From contig JADLSH010000254.1 in the NCBI GenBank assembly GCA_016169945.1, positions 496,001 to 560,000 of the forward strand: a DNA stretch of 64,000 nucleotides, read 5' to 3'. A model generated the notes under the pieces. It was not told where the DNA came from. It saw only the letters and a program-made list of their open reading frames with translations, and did not search any database. The stretch's first letter is position 1, and each line of letters opens with the position of its first letter. Shown piece by piece: positions 33,038-43,515 of the stretch. The translations under genes were made by a program, and so were the position numbers. This stretch comes from Trachythela sp. YZ-2020. Lineage: Eukaryota > Cnidaria > Anthozoa > Malacalcyonacea > Clavulariidae.

Positions 33038-36000
33038 ATGAATTTCAGCAGCCGTAGAATAAAGCAAGAAGTTCAGAGTCTTTCTCGACTTCAGATGTAC
33101 AAAATACCACCAGTTCATAAAATATCTCTGGAGGATTTTGAAACGATTGCTGTTGAACGTCTTAAACGTAAGTTGGAATTAAAATGATATTATGTACCGT
33201 TGGCTTGATTTATGCTGGAGGTGGGTCATCCTTCTCATGGATTATCAATCTCGGTGTAAACAAACAACGAACTATCCAGAGGAACTACGTTGAATGGCGT
33301 GATCTTGGCCAGAGTACGTTACACTATACCAGATTACTTTCCATACTGGACTACTTTTCATATCAGACGACGAAAAACAACTGTGTTTACAATATGCTGC
33401 TCCGAATCAAGCTACTCCCCTTCACCGTTTCCAAGGAAACAAGTAACAATTTTGCCCCAAAACATGGATTTTGTACTGAATCGTAACCATGCCAATTCGC
33501 CCAGACCCTGTTGCAGCTGCTTCTACACATACGGACCCTGTCGCCACCTCTCATATCAACTCCGAAGCACCCCAGAGCAAAATCTGAAAATTTGCCTATG
33601 GCATATAAGCAAATCGCGATTACAGTGGCGTAATGTAAACAACATCCGCATTACTTTGATGATGCGGATTACCCAGGTTGCATTCCAGTGTACTCCATGG
33701 AGGCCGATATTTACAATCCATCACGCCAATACATCTACGATTTTCAATTTTGTCAAAACATGTAAAAATAGCTAATCAGGTTTGTTTTATATACTGTTAA
33801 CATCATATTCTTGAGATGTTGAAATGTTTGGAAAACATAGACAATGAACTCAGTCCAGTACTTAGTTCTTAAACATTTCTTCTTGAGTGATCTACGTAAG
33901 ATGTTTTGGAAGTTGGAAGTAAAGAGGAAGAAATGGGTATCTCTCCCCTGAAAATATGAGAACTTCCCTTAAGAAGTTTTTAGAAATTACATATTCTACG
34001 GTAAGCATTGCTTTGCGATGGGTAGCTCTCCCCCTGAAAAATGGGTATCTCTCCCCCTGGGTATCCCCTGAAAAATCTGCACATCTTGTCGTACCCTTGT
34101 ATACCCCCTCTGGAAAATCTGACTGCACCCCCCTGAAAAATCTGCACATCTTGTGGTACCATTGTATACCCCCCTCTGGAAAATCTGAATGCACCCCCTG
34201 GAAAATCTGCACATACTATGTGGTACCATTGTATACCCCCCTGGAAAATCTGCACATCTTGTGGTACCATTGTATACCCCTCTGGAAAATCTGATCGCAA
34301 CCCCCCTGAAAAATCTGCACATACTACATGGTCATGGCCTTGTATACCCCCTCTGGATAATCTGATCTGCACCCCCTGAAAAATCCTAGTGCAGTACTTT
34401 TTGACGGGTAGATTGCTAATCCTGGCTAGGTCCATGCCTCAAACTATACTCCTTTAGGATGACCAGAAAACAACGAAGAATGCTCATTATATTGAAGAAC
34501 TAAAGAAAGAATCTGTGAAAGATAACACCTCACATTTTATATTACGTTTGGCGTACTGTAGATCGTAAGTTTTAACTGTTAACTCATCATGTACAGATTT
34601 GCAAATCAATGATGCGTTGCAGTTTTCATAAATGTTGGCGGAGCAGTGCTAAACATCTTGTAGACATCTCGTTGAAATCCAGGGGCCAGTTGATAGTGCA
34701 CCACAGTCACCCTGGGTAACTTACTTCGGTTGGTCTGTCATTCAGTTGGTTGGTCAGTGGGTCAGTCAGTCTCAGTCACTCACTCACTGTCTAAAGCCCT
34801 GGTCAAATGAGGGTGAGAGTCAATGAGAGTTGCAACTATCGCTCGTGTTTGACCTCATCAAATCGCAATCGCTCATCAACTTTGAGCTGGTTCAAATTTA
34901 TGATGAGAGTTTTCCCTCGTTTGACCGGTACGCGTGGTAATATCCAGTCAACTCTCGAGCAACTCTTGTTCTCGTTTGACCGGGGCATGAGAGTTGATGA
35001 AACTCTCATGCAAACTCTCGCTTGCCAACTCTCGTCAACGAGAGTTGATGCCTAGAGAACACGAATGACTATGTGTAAGTAATGCAGTATTAAACACAAC
35101 GAAATAATCAAGTATAAGGCAACTAGTTTTTAGCTACATGTACCTGTTTTGCAATTCTTATCAATGCATTGAATATTGCACTTATTTTGCACTGTAGTGA
35201 AGAATTACGGAGATGGTTTATCACACAAGAAGTTGATTTGTTTAAGTAAGTGACGATTGCAATTGGTTTTATATATTGCTACAAGAAATATATATGTGAC
35301 GTTGGTAATACAATGAACATTTCCTCTTTAGGTTTCGGTTTAAGTGCGAGGCAGAAAAATTTGAAAACATTGAAAAATTTCTGGAGGAAAATAAATTAAA
35401 GTATACACCAGTAAGTCGGTAAACATATTGTAAACTGTATTGTTGAAGGTTTCTTTTATATACATATTTTTAGAGCTAACCAAGAGCAGTTGTGAAAAAT
35501 GCAACTATAGGCCATCTGGGAGGAATTGAACCTGTGGCCCTGCGATTCCGGTGCAGCGCTTTGAGCACTGAGCTACAGAGTCCAGTTGGCAAAAGCTGAA
35601 CACAAGTTCACGAGGGAAAGCGAAATTGCAGTAGCACATGTTCAGATACATTTCAGAAGAAACAAAATATATGTTTATGTTATAACATGTTTAAGATATC
35701 AAAAGAAGAGAGGGATGAGAAATCAACTTATCTCGCGAGTGCTGATTACAAAATGGACGAATCAATCGTTAGCATGACAGATTATTATAAGGTGAAATTT
35801 TATTTCTTTACACTGGAATATAGGTGTGTTGTGGATTTACGGAGCCAGGGCAACAAATATAGTTGTTAACTGCAGAACTGTTGACACTTATTGGAACATG
35901 AAAATTAAACAACATCTCTCAATTCTACTATAATGAAGAGAATTAATATTATTTTCTCACTTCAAAAACTGCAGGTTGACCACCATCTGCTGCACGATAG

Positions 36001-39000
36001 TGCTTAGTGAAACCCAGCTATAGAAAGTATTATACTTCCTATTCTATTTCCTTCAATAAAACTAAGCTGTTGGACTGTACTAAAACTCGAAATACAATTT
36101 AAAGGTCTCCTTTACAGAAGCGCTGGATTTGGTTCGCTCACGAAAAGTATACTTGGAAAAGGTGCGATATTGGCAAATTACAAATGTAGAGTTGCCAGGT
36201 TTTCAGTGAATGAAAAACTTTGTATTTTCATGCATCGGTTGTTATTTTTACTTAGGGTTATGCTTATGTCCCAAGAGATGGTTTGGTGTCCATCATCAGT
36301 AACTGTTTCCGGACGCATTTGTCTCACGCACTTGCTGTAAGTAGACGCTTGCATGGACGTTTAAAGCTACCTTTAACCAAACGTGTGGTGTCAATGTAGG
36401 TAGCATCTATACAATAAGCTTCGGGTCTTTGGGATCAATCTACCTGAAAAAATACAACAAGAACTTCGACGTTTCGAGCGAAGGCCATTTGCCTGGAAGT
36501 TAGTAGACGTTTCGAGCGAAGGCCCTGGTAGGTTGATCCTAAAGACTCAAAGCTACCTTTAAACGACATTCTTTTAGGTAATTTTCTTGTGTAATATATT
36601 TCTACGGAGGCGTTCTTGCTATCTTAACCTTTTAAACCATTTTTCTATAATTTTCTAATGTTTTGCTTTTCTTTACTGCAGGTAACTGTGAGAGCACTTC
36701 CCTATTTGGAAGAGGACGAACGTCTTTTGCCACGGTTGGCAAGTTTAAGGTATATATATATTGTAATGTTGAAGCTGAAATTAGCAAAATTTTAAGACAA
36801 TACCAAAGCTTATATATTTTAAATTTCTTGCATCTTTCGTTCAGTCGTCAATATCTTGGTCAGGGTTATGACAGCAAGAAAGCCATGGCAGGTGGAAAGA
36901 TTACCCTTGGTCAAATTGAATCGGTAGGAAATTGAATATTTTTGAAATGTCTGTGAAGTGCCTTTTATAGTTTATAATATTTCTTATGTTATTTTTTTCG
37001 TGTTTTAGTTATCCAAAACATCTTTCCCTCTTTGTATGAGGCAGTTACATGAAGCATTGAAAAGAGACCATCATTTAAAACATTGGGGTCGTTTGCAGTA
37101 TGGATTGTTTATCAAGGTACAATACTTAACCGAAATATCAAATCCGTCTTCATTCAAAGGTGTTGGTGGCACAGATCGAGGTGCGATTCCTGCAGTGTTT
37201 TGTTTGCTCATGTTTGATGATAACTTTTAGGGAATTGGCTTGACATTGGAAGAGGCTTTGACGTTTTGGCGGAGTGAGTTTACAAAGATTATGGAAGTTG
37301 ATAAGGTGATACAGAAGTTTCAAACATGTCTAAAACAGGGCTGGGGTTCGCGCGTTGTTCAGGTGGATGCAATGTCTACCACCTCACATCTTCTTCTGAT
37401 CTCTTCACTCCATAATGTCTGTGACTGGCTCTCCTTCATCTCTTCTTATTTACGCGTCCATGTCATCTCAACCTTGCTTCCATCATCTTCTCTGCAATGT
37501 CTACCACCCCACATCTTCTTCTGATCTCTTCACTCCATAATGTCTGTGACTGACTCTCCTTCATCTCTTCTTATTACGCGTCCATATCATCTCAACCTTG
37601 CTTCCATCATCTTCTCTGCAATGTCTACCACCCCACATCTTCTTCTGATCTCTTCATTCCATAATGTCTCTGACTGGCTCTCCTTCATCTCTTATTACGT
37701 GTCCATATCATCTCAACCTTGCTTCCCTCATCTTCTCTGCAATGTCTACCACCCCACATCTTCTTCTGATCTCTTCATTCCATAATGTCTCTGACCAGCT
37801 CTCCTTCATCTCTTCTTATTACGTGTCCATACCATCTCAGCCTTGCTTCCTTCACCTTCTCTGCAATGTCTACCACCCCACATCTTCTGATCTCTTCATT
37901 CCATAATGTCTCTGACCAACTCTCCTTCACTCTTCTTATTACGTGTCCATACCATCTCAGCCTTCCTTCCCTCATCTTCTCTGCAATGTCTACCACCCCA
38001 CATCTTCTGATCTCTTCATTCCATAATGTCTCTGACTGACTCTCCTTCATCTCTTCTTATTACGTGTCCATACCATCTCAGTCTTGCTTCCCTCACCTTC
38101 TCTGCAATGTCTACCACCCCACATCTTCTTGTGATCTCTTCATTCTATAATATCTCTGACCAGCTCTCCTTCATCTCTTCTTATTACGTGTCCATACCAT
38201 CTCAGTCTTGCTTCCCTCACCTTCTCTGCAATGTCTACCACCCCACATCTTCTTGTGATCTCTTCATTCTATAATATCTCTGACAACCTCTCCTTCATCT
38301 CTTCTTATTACATGTCCATACCATCTCAGTCTTGCTTCCCTCACCTTCTCTGCAATGTCTACCACCCCACATCTTCTTGTGATCTCTTCATTCTATAATA
38401 TCTCTGACCAGCTCTCCTTCATCTCTTCTTATTACGTGTCCATCTATCTATACACATTATGACCACTTTACTGTGCTTCATTATATCTAGTTTGATAAAG
38501 GATATGCGTATAACGTCCGTCACAGTTATGGTAAAGAGGGAAAGAGAGCTGATTATACTCCTTATAGTTGTATGAAAATTATTATGTCCAACCACCCCGG
38601 ACAGGGAGATTATCACGGTATGGTTTGTATGAGAATGACATTTTTATCGGGGGGGGTTATCACTGTCACGTTATCTTTATACAATGTTAGAATGGTTAAC
38701 CGCGTAAAAATATTTTTTAGGTTGTCCATTTCGACATTCCGATGCGGATATTTTACGAAAAAAATTGGTTTCGTATGGTGTGCCCACAACTGGTATTAAA
38801 GAGGTAATAATATTAATTTAATAACGATATGCGATTGTGTGTTTAACTGCTGCTAATGCTGTTAGGGTCGTGAATCTAGTAAATCTACTTCTATAAACTT
38901 CCCTAACCAACCCCTCGTCAACATTGAATGAATGAATGAATGAATAACTTTATTTCTATATTCAAGCTTGTTAGGCCTCTAGCAAATACATGCTAATTTG

Positions 39001-42000
39001 CCGAGAAAATAAACATTAATTACAGATAATAATATATAATCCTAATACTTACTAACAATAAAACTCCTGATAAATTATCACCCTACAACTTAAAATATTT
39101 TAAGTAGTTATAAGGTTTCTAACTGCTGTCTTGAAGTCCTTCCATATTACAATCGGTTTCTTATTTCATCAGGCAAGGCATTCCACTCCTTGCTTGCTAC
39201 ATAAATCGTTGATTTAATTCCATAACGTGTGGTGTTAACCCGAGGCAACACTAACATGTTAGTGCCTCTTAAATTCTTAATGTTATCCCTCAACTTGAAC
39301 ATGTTCGTAATATACGAAGGTGATAAATATTCAATGCCTTGAATACAACATTGCCTATGGGAGGAAACCGGAGTACCCGGAGAAAACCCACGACTTTCGG
39401 CAGAGCGTTGACTGACTCTTTTCACATAAGACAGTGTCATGTGTCCGCAGCGAGAATCGAAGGTGAAAGGCGCTTGCTCTGACGACTGCGCCACCGAAGC
39501 CCCCTTAACCTTTGTGAAGAACAATCGACAAATAGCAACAAATCTTTTTGTTTCAAGAGGAAGTAAAAATTTCAACACTAAAGTTAACTTTTTTCAAGAT
39601 TCAAGATCTTGTGAAGGAGTCTCATTACCAGTTAGCGTGTGCCCGATATTTTGAAGTCACGCACAAAGTAAGTTTATGATTTAACGAACTTATTAATTAA
39701 CTAACTCACTGACTAATTATACAACTACCTACCCATATTCGTATTGATAGCTTCATCATTTCTAAGCTCTTCTCTCTAGAGGTCTGGGTTATTGTTGATC
39801 CAGTGTTACTACAGGAGGAGACCTAAACTAAACTAACTTTATTTATACTGGGTAGCTCTATCAGTTCTAAACTGTTCTCCTTAGAGGTCCAGTAAGAGCC
39901 ATCTCTTATTGATCCAGTGTTACTACAGGAGGAAACCTAAACTAAACTAACTTTATTTATACTGGATAGCTCTATCAGTTCTAAACTGTTCTCCCTAGAG
40001 GTCCAGTAAGAGCCATCTCTTATTGATCCAGTGTTACTACAGGAGGAAACCTAAACTAAACTAACTTTATTTATACTGGATAGCTCTATCAGTTCTAAAC
40101 TGTTCTCCCTAGAGATCCAGTAAGGGTCACCCCGTGTTGCTCATAATGCTGGATTCGAGACCTGGTAACAGAGCCAGAGCCCAGAGGTGAAAGCTACATG
40201 CACAAATTTGTGTTGGGGCTTCGCAGACCCTTGAGCATACGCTAACCATCAGTGACGGTAACCATCAGTGACGGTAACCATCAGTGACGGTAACCATCAG
40301 TGACGCTAACCATCAGTGACGGTAACCATCAGTGACGGTAACCATCAGTGACGCTAACCATCAGTGACGCTAACCATCAGTGACGCTAACCATCAGTGAC
40401 GCTAACCATCAGTGACGCTAACCATCAGTGACGCTAACCATCAGTGACGCTAACCATCAGTGACGCTAACCATCAGTGACGCTAACCATCAGTGACGCTC
40501 ACCATCAGTGACGCTAACCATCAGTGACGGTAACCATCAGTGACGGTAACCATCAGTGACGGTAACCATCAGTGACGGTAACCATCAGTGACGGTAACCA
40601 TCAGTGACGGTAACCATCAGTGACGCTAACCATCAGTGACGCTAACCATCAGTGACGCTAACCATCAGTGATGCTCACCATCAGTGACGCTAACCATCAG
40701 TGACGGTAACCATCAGTGACGCTAACCATCAGTGACGGTAACCATCAGTGACGCTCACCATCAGTGACGCTAACCATCAGTGACGGTAACCATCAGTGAC
40801 GGTAACCATCAGTGACGGTAACCATCAGTGACGGTAACCATCAGTGACGGTAACCATCAGTGACGCTAACCATCAGTGACGCTAACCATCAGTGACGCTA
40901 ACCATCAGTGATGCTCACCATCAGTGACGCTAACCATCAGTGACGGTAACCATCAGTGACGCTAACCATCAGTGACGGTAACCATCAGTGACGGTAACCA
41001 TCAGTGACGCTAACCATCAGTGATGCTCACCATCAGTGACGCTAACCATCAGTGACGGTAACCATCAGTGACGCTAACCATCAGTGATGCTCACCATCAG
41101 TGACGCTAACCATCAGTGACGGTAACCATCAGTGACGGTAACCATCAGTGACGGTAACCATCAGTGACGGTAACCATCAGTGACGGTAACCATCAGTGAC
41201 GCTAACCATCAGTGACGCTAACCATCAGTGATGCTCACCATCAGTGACGGTAACCATCAGTGACGGTAACCATCAGTGACGGTAACCATCAGTGACGGTA
41301 ACCATCAGTGACGCTCACCATCAGTGACGCTAACCATCAGTGACGCTAACCATCAGTGACGCTAACCATCAGTGACGCTCACCATCAGTGACGCTCACCA
41401 TCAGTGACGCTAACCATCAGTGACGCTCACCATCAGTGACGCTAACCATCAGTGACGCTAACCATCAGTGACGCTAACCATCAGTGACGCTAACCATCAG
41501 TGACGCTAACCATCAGTGACGCTAACCATCAGTGACGCTAACCATCAGTGACGCTAACCATCAGTGACGCTAACCATCAGTGACGCTAACCATCAGTGAC
41601 GCTCACCATCAGTGACGCTAACCATCAGTGACGGTAACCATCAGTGACGGTAACCATCAGTGACGCTCACCATCAGTGACGCTAACCATCAGTGACGCTC
41701 ACCATCAGTGACGCTAACCATCAGTGACGCTAACCATCAGTGACGCTCACCATCAGTGACGCTCACCATCAGTGACGCTAGCACTAACAGAATAAACACC
41801 ACCGAAACGTTTAGACACAAACCACGGCAGCATATTGAAGAATATCTATTCGAAACCCCCACGTTTACAATTTCTTCTAATAATGCGAATTTCTAATATT
41901 CTCGTCTAGGTATCCTTGCATCTCGCAGACGCCATAAACCACCCGAATATATATGTCGAAGAGAGCAGACGCGTTTACGAACAGCTATCGAGCGGAAGCA

Positions 42001-42200
42001 TAAAGCAAGAACCGCTTGCAAACACCTCGATTGCTCAAATTGCTGGCACTAGCGGAATAAAGACTGAGAGAGTAACACAGTCCAGTTCACAAACATCGTC
42101 CAGCGCCACGAAGACTGATGACGTCATCGATTATGACGTCACAATGGATGATGATTTAGATGCGGGAATGTTTGAGAGTATGGATGCTATGGGATATTGA
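33038..42200 (+). CDS. PRIM2: DNA primase large subunit PRIM2 (p58)
   Basis: Exons: 33038-33167, probably 33814-33857, 34458-34564, 35198-35245, 35332-35410, 35696-35791, 36105-36161, 36256-36336, 36682-36749, 36845-36923, 37009-37116, 37231-37305, 38491-38617, 38721-38803, 39599-39667, 41910-42200. It aligns with human PRIM2 throughout: [62 protein letters not shown]. All four 4Fe-4S ligands are kept ([30 protein letters not shown]). [15 protein letters not shown] and GQGDYHG mark the C-terminal RNA-primer-binding domain. The tail is acidic and ends MDAMGY. It partners PRIM1 and polymerase alpha to make RNA-DNA primers. The second exon needs a non-AG acceptor for phase. Introns hold the 16-bp and 121-bp arrays. 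Confidence 0.95.
34019..34390. repeat. Tandem repeat of CCCCTGGAAAATCTGCACAT type
   Basis: About six copies of a variable unit of about 60 bp combining CTGGAAAATCTGCACAT, TTGTGGTACCATTGTATACC and runs of C. It is in the PRIM2 intron before exon 34458-34564. It creates several false minus-strand frames with repeated FQGG motifs. Confidence 0.8.
34797..35050. mobile_element. MITE of the GAGAGTTGATGA family
   Basis: CCCTGGTCAAATGAGGGTGA at the left end and repeated GAGAGTT words at the right, with the core CCGGTACGCGTGGTAATATC shared with 22781-22990. It lies in a PRIM2 intron. Confidence 0.6.
35465..35582 (-). repeat. SINE family 1, antisense copy in PRIM2 intron
   Basis: On the minus strand it reads CTGTAGCTCAGTGCTCAAAG, a GCACCGGAATCGCAGG anticodon-arm region, GGTTCAATTCCTCCC and the GTTGCATTTTTCACAACT body hairpin. 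Confidence 0.75.
37376..38443 (-). repeat. Tandem array, about 121-bp unit, about 9 copies, from a reverse-transcriptase tail
   Basis: TCTGCAATGTCTACCAC returns about every 120 bp (37494, 37615, 37735, 37859, 37978, 38098, 38226, 38351). On the minus strand each unit encodes a peptide of the type [15 protein letters not shown] followed by [11 protein letters not shown], a phrase common near the C-terminus of LINE reverse transcriptases. The array fills the PRIM2 intron between 37305 and 38491. Confidence 0.85.
38930..39335 (-). pseudogene. LINE 3' end (ORF2 C-terminus and TTCA-repeat tail)
   Basis: The minus-strand frame has [32 protein letters not shown] and NALPDEIRN, the usual C-terminal block of L2/CR1-type elements (NLRGxxxLxxPR-NTxxYGxxS, WNxLPxxIR). 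The element ends in (TTCA)n on its own strand (GAATGAATGAATGAATGAAT at 38930). It lies in a PRIM2 intron. Confidence 0.75.
39345..39510 (-). repeat. SINE family 2, antisense copy
   Basis: On the minus strand it starts GGTGGCGCAGTCGTCAGAGC and contains TCGATTCTCGCTGCGGACA and CTCCGGGTACTCCGGTTTCC, the same series as at 63370-63530. It directly precedes a PRIM2 exon. Confidence 0.7.
39775..40135 (-). repeat. SINE-tail tandem array, about 3 copies
   Basis: Units of about 115 bp with TTTATTTATACTGGATAGCT, CTGTTCTCCCTAGAGGTCC and TCCAGTGTTACTACAGGAGG, the complement of the SINE family 3 tail. It sits in the last PRIM2 intron just before the 16-bp array. Confidence 0.85.
40245..41780. repeat. 16-bp minisatellite, 96 units without an indel
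   Basis: The unit is ACCATCAGTGACGSTM. The array is 1536 bp, exactly 96 x 16, and I checked that the register holds at every line. Units come as four types by their last six bases: ACGGTA, ACGCTA, ACGCTC and ATGCTC. The order is not random: a block of 15 units (240 bp) is repeated, so 40561-40740 and 40801-40980 are identical. TGA stops make it non-coding. It lies in the last intron of PRIM2. Nearly every unit carries a CpG. Confidence 0.97.
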
Positions 42201-42789
42201 GGGGTATTTTGAATCTACTTTGATGGATTATTATGGATATTAAAGTAAGCCGAAAACCTGGAACAACTTTTAATCAGGCTGTATATATTTAGCTACTGTA
42301 GCTTACATTTCTATTTAACAGTTTGATATATCCAATCAGATGACGCATTTTTATGCCCGTTACCTCTCCATTCACTCCTATATATATATAATTTAAAATG
42401 CTTGGTTACCTTTGTTCCATTCTATACTTACATACCCCTATATCTATGCCTATATATCATTATTGGTAACTACAATCAGTTTCAAATGTGCCACAAAAAC
42501 CATTAAATTCAACAAACATTTACCTCCCCCCCCCCCTGCCCCCTTTTCAATGTTGCGCGCCATGATTCATCAGATTTGGTGCGTTTTGGTATTTGAATTG
42601 GGAAATCAACATTGATTGGGGAGGGGGGAGGGGTGGGATATTATGTGTAAGAAACTATATATAGCGACTTACGCTATAAAACTGCATGTGTCCCAACAAC
42701 TTTTGAAAGTGATTGTAGGAATGTGAGTTATCTGAAAATGTGAAACGGGTGGCAACGGGCATGAACATTGTGTTGGCTGATTATGTCTA
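42201..42789. other. Convergent gap after PRIM2 with a poly-C/poly-G fold-back
   Basis: Holds the PRIM2 3' UTR. CCTCCCCCCCCC at 42522 followed by TTTTCAATGTT pairs with AACATTGATTGGGGAGGG at 42607, a fold-back of about 30 bp arms. No gene seen. Confidence 0.5.
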
Positions 42790-43515
42790 TTATTTTATTA
42801 CAGTTGACTTAAACCCAGCCTCCCCATATCTTATGTAGTGTACATACACGCATGACGCTCGTCGAAACTCCGCTGACTGGAAGAAACCGTACCAAAGAAA
42901 ACTTTCAAACATTTTCCACACTACCACCATCAGTACCGTGAAGTACACATTAGTCCAGAAGTTATCCTTACGTATCCTGTCTATGTCCGGCATACCCATA
43001 TATAACCCCATAGCTATCATAATTACATACAAAATATACCATATAGTATGGCATAAATTAATGACGTCATTCGGACCCAGTACCACAACGCCTTCGTCGG
43101 TCGTGTTTAAAATCCAAGTGCACGACACCGAACTAAATTCTGTAAAAAATAATTCCAGCTTGTGTTTAAATTTTTTGTAGTCTTCCGAATGATAGCCGAC
43201 TATATTAAGAATTACTTCGTAAAGGGCAAAAATGAATGAAATCGTTAGTAATCCTTTTAAAATTACGACAAAGAATGAGAATATCACTGCCGTTTCGTAC
43301 GCAAGTCTAGCGATATGACGACATCCATAGAAGTAGATGATTGATACTAGACCTATAAGGAGTAGAGTGATGTGAATTGTGCTCTCCGCTGACCAAGATA
43401 AGCAGTGCAGCAGTAGCAAGCATTGTATCGTGTAGCTTCGTGATACTGTGCGTTCTAGGAAGGTTAGAACTGCTCGAATCCGTCCTGGTCTTTCCACTGC
43501 GGGTGGAGTGTCCAT
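42790..43515 (-). CDS. Unrecognised multi-pass membrane protein, 241 aa
   Basis: One uninterrupted frame from ATG at 43515 to a stop at 42790. An in-frame TGA stands two codons before the ATG, which fixes the start. Four or five hydrophobic stretches are visible: about residues 45-65 (IHITLLLIGLVSIIYFYGC), 72-102 (TAVIFSFFVVILKGLLTISF...), 155-172 (ILYVIMIAMGLYMG) and 188-205 (VYFTVLMVVVWKMF). A candidate loop with Asn-Thr (ILNTTDEG) lies between. I cannot name the family. An AG acceptor (TTCTAG at about 43552) upstream suggests a non-coding first exon. The gene is convergent with PRIM2. Confidence 0.6.
   Translation of the reverse strand: MDTPPAVERPGRIRAVLTFLERTVSRSYTIQCLLLLHCLSWSAESTIHITLLLIGLVSIIYFYGCRHIARLAYETAVIFSFFVVILKGLLTISFIFALYEVILNIVGYHSEDYKKFKHKLELFFTEFSSVSCTWILNTTDEGVVVLGPNDVINLCHTIWYILYVIMIAMGLYMGMPDIDRIRKDNFWTNVYFTVLMVVVWKMFESFLWYGFFQSAEFRRASCVYVHYIRYGEAGFKSTVIK

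Noticed and set aside
33892..34435. Minus-strand frames with repeated FQGG motifs
   Set aside because: They arise from the C-rich tandem repeat in a PRIM2 intron.
40245..41780. CRISPR-like array
   Set aside because: There are no spacers: the 16-bp unit is directly head-to-tail, and the DNA is from an animal genome.
41910..41985. Loss of a PRIM2 Fe-S cysteine (HPNIYVEES where human has HPNQFFCES)
   Set aside because: Counting along human PRIM2 puts the four ligands at FPPC, PFSC, HGC and VAC, all of which are kept here. The HPN-region Cys is not a ligand.
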